The translations under genes were made by a program, and so were the position numbers. Shown in pieces: positions 26,390-33,676 of a stretch of DNA of 35,949 nt. Each line of letters opens with the position of its first letter. Position 1 is the first letter of the stretch. Source of the DNA: an uncultured Eubacteriales bacterium (GTDB lineage Bacteria; Bacillota; Clostridia; Christensenellales; QALW01). The notes under the pieces are model-generated. The model was given only the letters and a program-made list of their open reading frames with translations. It was not told the DNA's origin and ran no database searches. The stretch is taken from assembly GCA_900552055.1 (NCBI GenBank), contig URYI01000008.1:1-35949 (forward strand). Direction: 5' to 3'.

Positions 26390-29110
26390 TTAGTTTTTGA
26401 CCAGCCTATATCGGTATTCGTCCTCTTTTTTGCCGCTATGGGGAACATTATAGGTCAATTCGTATGTACAGCTGTCCGCATCGTACCAAGCCTGCCAGTA
26501 ATCGTTGCCTGTAACTGATTGGTCAACTTTTTGCCATTGACCGTCAATAAATTTTTCCAGGCTGTAGCCTGAATAGTGCTTTACGTTGGTAAAGGTCAGA
26601 GGCACATACCCCATGCCTCCTTTGACGGTTATCTCCGCAATGGCTGCTCCGCTTTCCTGTTCTTCTATACAGCTTATATATACGGGCGGATTCTTTTCCA
26701 CCCTGCCAGTCTGAGCGGTTACGGTATATTTAGCGCCGACGGCATAAGCGTAAGCGGGCTTGCTTGTATTAAAATCTTCGGCCGGCATGCTGTTTATAAT
26801 TTCGCTGGGGCCGTAATAATCGCTTTTGCTGACAGGCATATTTAAAAATTCTACCGTTCCCTCTACGGTACTGCCCTTTAAGATGGTATTTCCCACCTCA
26901 TTGGGCGGACTCAATTCCACGGCTATGCAGGGTATATTGCCGTTCATAGTGTGATAAAAGCTCAGGCTGGGCTTTGTATAGGTATTTCCGTTGAGATTGG
27001 CTGTGTAAGAGATTACATTGAGCATTCTGTTAGCGCCGGGTGTGGCTTTATACAGTACCGGCTCATAGCCCATAAAAGCTACCCAAAGCCCTTCTCCCGG
27101 GACATCTATGCGCTGCATTTTGTTTTCCTCTCCGATATAACGGGCTTCATCCAGAACGGGCAGCGGGAAATCTCCCGAATAGGTGTCCTGCCCAATAGTG
27201 AGCTCAACGCTTCCGCCGTCATTGCCTACGGCCATTGAGCCGTAATGATTGTCATTATAATCATCCCCGCCGAATTGGTAAAATGCCAGCCGGTCAAAGG
27301 TAACGTCCTCTAAAAAAGTATATTTAAAGGTATGGTAAGCGCGGGAAACGTCGTCTGTACGGGGCAGATTGGCCGTGAGTTCAAATTGTATTTTTCCGTC
27401 CGACGTAAGGCCGCGGTAAATAACTTCGGTAAGATTGGGCCCCTGCTTGCGGAATTGGGTGCGCACCCGCTTATATGAGAGCATTCTTTCACCGGCATAA
27501 CGGGTATATACCAGGAAATTTCCGCCGCCTACATTTTCCGTCCAGTTATATTTCCCTCCGTAAATAGATGTCACCAGCAGGGGGCGAATATCAGTAATGA
27601 AACCGCGGTTATGAGTCATTTCGGCGTCATAGCAGAAGGATTCGCCAAAAGAACCTATGGAGCTGGATTCCCATTGCTGGTAATTGCCGCCCCAGCCGGC
27701 CAGACAAAGCTGAGAATGGCTGGCAGCAAAAACCCCGCCCCATTTTGCATAGGTCATGGTAAATTCATAGGTTACGCTGCTTTCGGCGGGAACCTCAAGA
27801 TAGGTATAGCCGTGGAACCATGTGCCTGCAAGATAGCATTTGGGGTCGTCAGGCTGATAATTGACAGGCTCGTGCCAATTCTTGCTTAATTGCACCTGCA
27901 CTCCTATGGGCTCCCCTGTTTCGGCGTCCCTCAAAAACGGAGAACACCCTAAGACCCCAAGACGGTTGGTTTTTAAAAACTGCACGGGAATTTTTACGGC
28001 ATTTTCGGATGGATTCTCTATGGTGAATTTCAGACGATCCATTTCGTCCAGGCGTTCTTCCCGGTTAAAATCAGCTCCCATGTAGGTTAGCATATTATTT
28101 AAGGAAAAGCTTAAATACCCCTTTGTACTAAATTCAACCTTCTGTTCCCTGCCGTTTTTGGGGTGGATTTGCACTGCCGAGCCAATTACTGCGCTGTTTT
28201 GGTAGTATTCCTGTGCGTTGTCAAGAGAAGCGGAAAGAGAAGGGATAACTATTACATTCATGCCGGTAAAATCAGCTTTGACCAGTTCCAGCTCCGACAT
28301 TGTAAAAATAATTGTCTTGGATTCGCTTTCCAGGCTCATGGAAGCGCCCGCTTGCTCGGGCAGCACAAAAGTCAGGCCGCCGCCGTTTGCTTCTTTTGCT
28401 GAAATTATTTTGCCGTCCGCGCTTTGCTCAAACGAGGAAAAGCTGTCTCCTAAGGATATGGAATAAGTTATGGACGTATCGTGCGCCTCGCCTGTCCTGC
28501 TCCAGAGATAAAAGCCCAGGGAAAAATATTTCGGCATGGCCGCAATTTCCACTCTGCCTGAAATATCCGATACATCGGCAAATACAAGGTTCATGATATC
28601 TATACACTGCATATAGCGGCCTGATTCTATAATGCGCGAAACGGCCGTACCGTCGTCGTCTATGGGGAAAATACCCCTCAGTTCTTTTTCCTGGCCGTCC
28701 AAAGTAATTTTATAATCCATTTTATTTATAGCGCTTAAAGAATCAATAAGCGTATTATCCTGAACGGCAGCCTCAGTCTGAGTTATTTCCTGGGCTATGG
28801 CGCCCGCTTTGCTGATTCTGCCCTTCGTCGGCTCTATTGCAAGCCCGTAATAACCAGTCTGAATATTAAGCTGAGTGCCTCCGGCCATAGCTGCAAAGCC
28901 ATCTTTCCACCACATATAGGAATAGTCGCGTACATCTGGCTGCTGCACATATTCATTTACCGGAGAAATAATTATTTTATCTGCATTAGTCTGCATGGAA
29001 GAGGCGGATTGGGTGCCGGCCGGAGGAACGGCCGGTTCTGTGCAGCCGGCCAGATGAAGCCCGCACAGTGCGCATAAGGCTATTTTGAGAATTTTATGCC
29101 CTTTTTTCAT
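26390..29110 (-). CDS. Large secreted lipoprotein of unknown family
   Basis: 906 residues. The start ATG at 29110 has AAAGGAGAAAC upstream. The signal peptide ends in the lipobox LAGC (C23), then a Pro/Ser/Thr linker. The rest looks beta-rich with many aromatic residues (YSYMWWKDGF, WFHGYTYLEVP, AGWGGNYQQWESS, YNWTENVGGGNFLVYTRYAGE). I do not recognise a catalytic family. The aromatic surface, the size, and the neighbours (GH42 enzyme, solute-binding protein, jelly-roll-like proteins) suggest a glycan-binding or glycan-degrading surface protein. A family search with structure prediction would be needed to go further. Confidence 0.85.
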   Translation of the reverse strand: MKKGHKILKIALCALCGLHLAGCTEPAVPPAGTQSASSMQTNADKIIISPVNEYVQQPDVRDYSYMWWKDGFAAMAGGTQLNIQTGYYGLAIEPTKGRISKAGAIAQEITQTEAAVQDNTLIDSLSAINKMDYKITLDGQEKELRGIFPIDDDGTAVSRIIESGRYMQCIDIMNLVFADVSDISGRVEIAAMPKYFSLGFYLWSRTGEAHDTSITYSISLGDSFSSFEQSADGKIISAKEANGGGLTFVLPEQAGASMSLESESKTIIFTMSELELVKADFTGMNVIVIPSLSASLDNAQEYYQNSAVIGSAVQIHPKNGREQKVEFSTKGYLSFSLNNMLTYMGADFNREERLDEMDRLKFTIENPSENAVKIPVQFLKTNRLGVLGCSPFLRDAETGEPIGVQVQLSKNWHEPVNYQPDDPKCYLAGTWFHGYTYLEVPAESSVTYEFTMTYAKWGGVFAASHSQLCLAGWGGNYQQWESSSIGSFGESFCYDAEMTHNRGFITDIRPLLVTSIYGGKYNWTENVGGGNFLVYTRYAGERMLSYKRVRTQFRKQGPNLTEVIYRGLTSDGKIQFELTANLPRTDDVSRAYHTFKYTFLEDVTFDRLAFYQFGGDDYNDNHYGSMAVGNDGGSVELTIGQDTYSGDFPLPVLDEARYIGEENKMQRIDVPGEGLWVAFMGYEPVLYKATPGANRMLNVISYTANLNGNTYTKPSLSFYHTMNGNIPCIAVELSPPNEVGNTILKGSTVEGTVEFLNMPVSKSDYYGPSEIINSMPAEDFNTSKPAYAYAVGAKYTVTAQTGRVEKNPPVYISCIEEQESGAAIAEITVKGGMGYVPLTFTNVKHYSGYSLEKFIDGQWQKVDQSVTGNDYWQAWYDADSCTYELTYNVPHSGKKEDEYRYRLVKN

Positions 29111-29292
29111 GTAGTTTCTCCTTTTATCTGTCTGGACCATCAATCAGAGCACAATGTGTTCTGCTAAGCATGCCCGCTGCGTCCGCTTTGCTATAATACC
29201 AGCCTGAAGGTATCCAAGTATCCGCGCCTGCACGTCTGGCTGATGCGGGTATTCTCCATAAAAATCTTCTGCCGTAAAGGAGGGCTGTTTTT

Positions 29293-29709
29293 GGGCCTTG
29301 CAGGGCGGCGGAATGCTGAAGTATAACACAGCGGTTCCTCTTCATAGAGGTTTTTTGGGCCTTGCAGAGCGGCGGGATGCTGAAGTATAACACAGCAATT
29401 CTTCTTCATAGAGGGTTTTTGGGCTCTGCAGGGCGGCGGAATGCTGAAGTATAACACAGCGATTCCCCTCTTTATAGAGGTTTTTGGGCCTTGCAGAGCG
29501 GCGGAATGCTGAAATATAACACAGCGGTTCCCCTCTTTATAGAGGTTTTTTGGGCCTTGCAGGGCGGCGGGATGCTGAAATATAACACAGCAATTCTTCT
29601 TCATAGTGGGTTTTTGAGCTTTGCAGGGCGGCGGGATGCTGAAATATAACACAGCGGTTCCTCTTCATAGAGGTTTTTTGGGCCTTGCAGAGCGGCGGAA
29701 TGCTGAAAT
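29293..29709. repeat. Tandem array of 64-66-bp repeats, six full units plus a partial seventh
   Basis: Unit starts are at 29293, 29357, 29421, 29486, 29552, 29616 and 29680. Each has a conserved core (GGGCCTTGCAG, GCGGCGG, ATGCTGAA, TATAACACAG) and a more variable part. In most units the variable part reads, on the plus strand, as a short hairpin CCTCT-tcat-AGAGG followed by five or six T. The period is not a multiple of three, so the open frames on the minus strand cannot encode a repeated protein. It lies in the 853-bp gap between the solute-binding and large lipoprotein genes. Confidence 0.95.
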
Positions 29710-29825
29710 GCCGGAAGTATTTCACAAAAGCAAAAAGCAGCCCGGAAAAACGCTCACATGCGGCGCGGCGTACTTTAATTGTATGGCCGATACATTTTAT
29801 ATGATAAGAGCTGGGAAATAAAAAG

Positions 29826-29912
29826 GGCGCGGATTTATTGCGCGCAGCCTGCAAACAGGATAATAAAAATACCTGCTGCATTCTGTTCCAAACTGCTGCT
29901 TCTATCCGCGCC
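29826..29912 (-). terminator. Long hairpin after the solute-binding protein gene
   Basis: On the minus strand GGCGCGGAT pairs with ATCCGCGCC about 70 bases later, with GCAGCAG/CCTGTTTGC-type pairing inside, followed by CTTTTTATT. It begins about 50 bases after the stop at 29964, so it can serve as that gene's terminator, though the long loop is unusual. Confidence 0.6.
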
Positions 29913-29963
29913 GCGTCAATAAAATACTATATGCTTTAATTTGTTTTAAGCAGCGCTTTGCTT

Positions 29964-31481
29964 TTAAGCAAGAACATTTTGAGCATCCTTAAGCGTATTA
30001 TTAAGCACATCTTTTATTGAAGCAAAGAATACTGCCGGCGTCATAGAACCGTCTATAAACGCTTCATTATAGGAAAGATAAAGGTTAGCGAGGCATAATT
30101 GGCTGCCGTCCACATCAAAGGTGGGCGCATTCCAATATACAATGAAGGGCTGGGTGACGGTTTTGGATTTCAGCTGCTTAAGCACTTCCACCGACTGTTC
30201 ATCGCAGGAAACGCTTGTTGCATCCAGTTCAAAGGAAGCCATATTTTCTTCGCTGCTGGCTGCATATCTGGGCACGCAGTACTCGCTTAACACCTGCACT
30301 GAACCGGCGGGATTAGAAGTGCCTTTAAAAACGCAGTAGGGCACGAACCAGTCGCGGATGGAAACGTAATCTTCGGCCTGCGGGCCTTTGGGCACCATTA
30401 TTATGCCGTATTCCGGATAATTGCCCGCCGCTACCATCTTATTAGCGCGGTTGACGTATGTGGTCATTAACGCGACTTTCCCTTCGCGGAATTTAACGTC
30501 TTCAAAATCCCAGCATTGAGCAAACATCACGTTCTGCTTGCCTAATTTTATGAAGAAGTCCCAGGCTTCCAGCGCGTTGGCCGAATCTCCGGAAAACTGA
30601 TAATAGCTTTTGCCCGTGTCCGGGTCTTCAACCTGAGATAGAATAGCTGCATTGTTGCTGGCCGTCAGATCCCACATAAAGAAATTGTTTTCGCCTATAT
30701 GTATGCCGTAAATTTCATTGTCCAAATCGGTACAGGCAACGGCAATTTCCTCTAATTTGTCCCAGGTCCATGTGCCATTGTTATACATTTCATACATATC
30801 CTCGTCTGAATAGCCGTGCTGCTCCAGGATAGCCTTGTTAAAGAAGGTTACATGGCTTAAGGATACTTCGTCAAACCCTTCGGTGTTAGGCACTGAAAAA
30901 TACAGCGAGCCGTCAAAAGTAGTAATTTCCTGGCTGGAAAGGTCGAACCAATCGGGGTCGCTGAAATCCGCATATTCACTGTAGCTGCTTAAAGGCTCCA
31001 GGATACTTCCGGCCATTTGATAGTAGTAATAATGATTGTAAATGGTAAACGGACCGCCGGCATTGAAGATATCGGCTAAAGGATTGCCCGAATATGCCGC
31101 CTGGGCAAAGGCTGTTGCCCAGTCTCCGCCCCCCTGGACATATTCTATGGTTATTCCGTATTTATTCTGGTAATCATTGCGCCTGTTTATGGCGAAATCC
31201 CTGCGTCCCTCGTCTGTTTCGGAGGCGAAGGGGTCGTTTGAATCAGTTGTGGAGACAGTAAAATAACGGTAGGTTTCGCCTTCTTTTACGGCGTTTTTTA
31301 ATTCGCTGCTGCGCGGGCGGAGATAAGCCGACTGCGCGGCCGGAGAAGCGCTTGCGTCCGAACTGCCGTCAGGCGCGGGAGTAGCGGTAGCGCCGGCGCC
31401 GGTATCCCCGCAGCCTGACAGAAAGCCAAGGCAGAATATAATGCAAAGGACGCATATGATTAATTTACAGCCACTCTTCAT
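29964..31481 (-). CDS. ABC-transporter solute-binding lipoprotein, sugar type
   Basis: Captures a carbohydrate outside the membrane for import. The protein is 505 residues. The signal peptide ends in lipobox LSGC (C24), followed by an Ala/Pro/Ser linker. The family 1 extracellular solute-binding pattern appears in YGITIEYVQGGGDWATAFAQ, NPLADIFNAGG, GSLYFSVPN, TFFNKAILEQHGY, MYNNGTWTWDKLEEIA and FREGKVALMTTYV. The ATG has GGGGAGAT upstream and starts 12 bases after the gene before it, so the two are cotranscribed. The cognate permeases are not in this window. The substrate is unknown; the GH42 neighbour suggests galactosides. Confidence 0.93.
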   Translation of the reverse strand: MKSGCKLIICVLCIIFCLGFLSGCGDTGAGATATPAPDGSSDASASPAAQSAYLRPRSSELKNAVKEGETYRYFTVSTTDSNDPFASETDEGRRDFAINRRNDYQNKYGITIEYVQGGGDWATAFAQAAYSGNPLADIFNAGGPFTIYNHYYYYQMAGSILEPLSSYSEYADFSDPDWFDLSSQEITTFDGSLYFSVPNTEGFDEVSLSHVTFFNKAILEQHGYSDEDMYEMYNNGTWTWDKLEEIAVACTDLDNEIYGIHIGENNFFMWDLTASNNAAILSQVEDPDTGKSYYQFSGDSANALEAWDFFIKLGKQNVMFAQCWDFEDVKFREGKVALMTTYVNRANKMVAAGNYPEYGIIMVPKGPQAEDYVSIRDWFVPYCVFKGTSNPAGSVQVLSEYCVPRYAASSEENMASFELDATSVSCDEQSVEVLKQLKSKTVTQPFIVYWNAPTFDVDGSQLCLANLYLSYNEAFIDGSMTPAVFFASIKDVLNNTLKDAQNVLA

Positions 31482-31493
31482 AATTTATCTCCC

Positions 31494-32285
31494 CTATCTC
31501 TTTTTACGGATAAAGGTAACTCCGCCTAAGCCGGCAACAGCAGCAGCGGCGTAAGAAAGCACGCTTAAATCGCCCTCTTCCCTGGACGGCTCCTTATTAT
31601 CGTCTTCATTGCCGCCTTCTTCCGGTGTTTCTGTTTCAGGCGTATATTCGCCGCTGTAGGCGTATATTTCGCCGTAAGCTACATCGCTGCCGAAGCCCAC
31701 GCTGAAAATGAGGGTTTGAACCGTCAGGCTGGAAGTGTCAAATGGAGCGGCGTTTGCATCGTTAGTGATAAAGTTGTCATAGGGAAAATAAATATAGCCT
31801 TTAAAATTAGCGGGAACAGTTATTGCCGACTGGTTGTTGTCAGTCAGGTAAAAAGTAGTTGCGCTTGTTACTTTGCCGTCTTTATCCGCGAGATAAACTG
31901 TTTTGTTTTCGGCCAGAATATGATTTAAGCCTGTGTCGGCGTTAAACCCGCAGCAAATTATTGCGTCGGCTTCTCCCGCTTCAACATAGAAGCCTAATCC
32001 GTCAGCGCTCTTTAAAATATTCATTTGCTCTTCGTTAAAGCTGGGAAAAGCTCCCCATACACCTTGAGTAATAATGACAAGGTCATTGCTGACCGTTACT
32101 TTTTGTGAAAAATCCGGTCCCCAGAAGCCTAAATCTCCAAAGGTTTTTTCTCCGTCTTCAAGATTGGTAAAATCCATCAGGGCAGTGGCTTGAATGCCGT
32201 TGGGCGTTACCGGGGCAGCCAGCGATACTGCGCCCAAAACCAGGGCCAGTACAGCAGCTGCCAGAATGATGAGACTCTTTTTCAT
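31494..32285 (-). CDS. Secreted, membrane-anchored protein with a carbohydrate-binding-like domain
   Basis: 263 residues from the ATG at 32285, which has AGGAGG upstream; a longer frame to 32342 has no signal. The signal peptide KKSLIILAAAVLALVLGAVSLAA is followed by a beta-sandwich-like domain (TALMDFTNLEDG, PANFKGYIYFPYDNF). Next is an acidic Glu/Pro/Thr spacer and a C-terminal hydrophobic helix ending in RKKR, an anchor without an LPxTG motif. The segment FKGYIYFPYDNF matches FTGWVYYPLEQQ in the lipoprotein encoded upstream, so the two are probably paralogous glycan-binding modules. Ends in TAG. Confidence 0.85.
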   Translation of the reverse strand: MKKSLIILAAAVLALVLGAVSLAAPVTPNGIQATALMDFTNLEDGEKTFGDLGFWGPDFSQKVTVSNDLVIITQGVWGAFPSFNEEQMNILKSADGLGFYVEAGEADAIICCGFNADTGLNHILAENKTVYLADKDGKVTSATTFYLTDNNQSAITVPANFKGYIYFPYDNFITNDANAAPFDTSSLTVQTLIFSVGFGSDVAYGEIYAYSGEYTPETETPEEGGNEDDNKEPSREEGDLSVLSYAAAAVAGLGGVTFIRKKR

Positions 32286-32316
32286 TGTTTTCCTCCTGAA
32301 AAAATAATTTTTATTA

Positions 32317-32335
32317 ATAAGGACACAGTCCTTAT
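32317..32335. promoter_or_regulatory. Perfect 8-bp inverted repeat in the 5' region of the 32285 gene
   Basis: ATAAGGAC, spacer ACA, GTCCTTAT, 32 to 50 bases upstream of the ATG. It may be an operator or an mRNA hairpin just ahead of the ribosome binding site. Confidence 0.4.
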
Positions 32336-32450
32336 CAAGCATAATAATGTTAACTTAAAATGGGATTCCAGCGCTGGTATATAAGGGATAATACGGCTAA
32401 AAATAACTGGATTTGCGTCCAAACAAGCTGTATTGTATTGGCCGGTTCTC

Positions 32451-32483
32451 ACGCCGTGTGCGGGACGGCACACGGCGTTTTTA
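32451..32483 (+). terminator. Strong hairpin with T-run, plus strand
   Basis: ACGCCGTGTGC, loop GGGACG, GCACACGGCGT, then TTTTT. The T-run is on the plus strand, yet both neighbouring genes are on the minus strand, so as a terminator it would face incoming antisense transcription. Confidence 0.5.
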
Positions 32484-32715
32484 TGCCTTGCAGGGGCGTA
32501 AACAGCATATTTCCGGCTCCGCGGCTTCTGCCAGGGAATGTGCTTATTTTCACAGCAGCGGAGGAAGCGTGCCGGGAGTGCGGCGGCTGAGGCGCAGAGA
32601 CCCGGCTATTTTCCTTATTCAGGCGCAGTATCTTTTGCGCATTAGCGCTGAATAAGCACGGTTAGTGCTGCTCAGGAAATAATCCGCCGCTAAGAAAAAG
32701 ATATGCGTGTATCAA

Positions 32716-33543
32716 TTATGTTTCAGGATCAGCCAGAGAAATATCATCTATTACTATGTAATCCGCTAATGAAGCATCATTAAATCTTATATCCAGGCTG
32801 ATGGTGGTTACATTCTTTAATTCGTCCTGCGCAAGAGTAGTTCCCTCCCACCAAGGCACCTGCTGCTCTAGGGGATAATATACCCAGCCCGTAAAGCCGG
32901 ACGGAATATCCAGGCTGGTATTGCCTGTGCCGTTGGTATTGTTTACGTCTGCCGCGTCTGAAGTAAATACCTGTTCTTCCTCCCCTGAAGAGGAGATAAT
33001 TCTGGCTCCCTCCGGGTCAAGACAGCCGTTTTTTAACGGTTCGTCAATAACGAGCACTACCGCTATTGAAACGTCTGAATCCCCTTGATTATTGACCCAG
33101 AAACGCAAGTAGCCGTAATTTGGGGCCTGGCTGAAGCCTTGGGTTATATCCCCCGCCTGATTTTGGATCTGCATGGATATAACGCCGTGAGCGGGCGTAT
33201 AATTTATATCTAAGCAAAGCCCTTTGCCCGACTGCACAGATTCCCCCTCTTCAAAAAGCACCGGGGGCGTCATAAAGTTGTATAAAGACAGGTCGAAAAA
33301 TTCCAGTCCCTCATTTTCCTTTTCAAAGTCTACCAGCATGACGCCTGGGGAGACTTGCACAGCGCCGGTTTGGTTCTGCGGCGAGCCGGAAGAGGATGTA
33401 TTAAGAGCGCCTGCCGTTTCAGACGCAGGGGCGCTCTGCAATATTTGGCTTGAAGCTGAAGGCGGGTTTTCATTGCTGCATGAAGTGAAAAGCATTGCTG
33501 TTATTAAGGACAAAATGACGAGCGGAATGAAGTGTTTTTTCAT
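32716..33543 (-). CDS. Secreted lipoprotein with a jelly-roll, carbohydrate-binding-like domain
   Basis: 275 residues. The signal peptide is KKHFIPLVILSLITAMLF with a lipobox-like FTSC (C22), then a Ser/Gln/Ala linker to about residue 65. The domain after it begins VMLVDFEKENEGLEFF and includes YGYLRFWVNNQGDSDVSIAV, PSGFTGWVYYPLEQ and a terminal DYIVIDDISL. This order is typical of CBM11-like jelly rolls. The ATG has AAGGAGAG upstream. It is preceded by a near-consensus promoter. It probably binds glycans at the cell surface and supplies the GH42 enzyme or the solute-binding protein. Confidence 0.85.
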   Translation of the reverse strand: MKKHFIPLVILSLITAMLFTSCSNENPPSASSQILQSAPASETAGALNTSSSGSPQNQTGAVQVSPGVMLVDFEKENEGLEFFDLSLYNFMTPPVLFEEGESVQSGKGLCLDINYTPAHGVISMQIQNQAGDITQGFSQAPNYGYLRFWVNNQGDSDVSIAVVLVIDEPLKNGCLDPEGARIISSSGEEEQVFTSDAADVNNTNGTGNTSLDIPSGFTGWVYYPLEQQVPWWEGTTLAQDELKNVTTISLDIRFNDASLADYIVIDDISLADPET

Positions 33544-33580
33544 AAATGCTCTCCTTAATATTTTTTAATCTTTTCGTAGT

Positions 33581-33609
33581 ATTATAGTTTGCTGAAAAGG
33601 CAAAGTCAA
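33581..33609 (-). promoter_or_regulatory. Promoter of the jelly-roll lipoprotein gene
   Basis: On the minus strand TTGACT, 17 bases, TATAAT, about 40 bases upstream of the ATG at 33543. It gives this gene a transcript of its own, separate from GH42. Confidence 0.88.
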
Positions 33610-33676
33610 TACTTTAGACAAAGAAATTTAAAAAAATATTAATTTTGATAACTCTTTTTTATTGATTTTTCAATCC

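Larger units (their letters stand above)
32286..32715. other. 430-bp intergenic region rich in palindromes
   Basis: Holds a perfect inverted repeat ATAAGGAC-ACA-GTCCTTAT (32317-32335), a ten-base palindrome CCAGCGCTGG (32368-32377), a strong hairpin with T-run (32451-32483) and a hairpin CTTATTCAG/CTGAATAAG (about 32614-32657). No convincing gene. The first two lie where operators for the minus-strand gene at 32285 would be expected. Confidence 0.6.

Noticed and set aside
29293..29709. CRISPR array
   Set aside because: The variable parts are near-copies of one another (three or four variants of the same hairpin), not unique spacers, and no cas gene is nearby.
29191..29881. Several minus-strand open frames across the tandem repeats, with recurring ALQGPK-like residues
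   Set aside because: The repeat period of 64-66 bp is not a multiple of three, so successive units fall in different frames. The frames are open only because the repeat has few stops. No ribosome binding site or conserved start.
32413..32655. Small plus-strand frame between the jelly-roll genes
   Set aside because: It runs through the hairpin with T-run and the palindromes, has no ribosome binding site and no sense-like composition.
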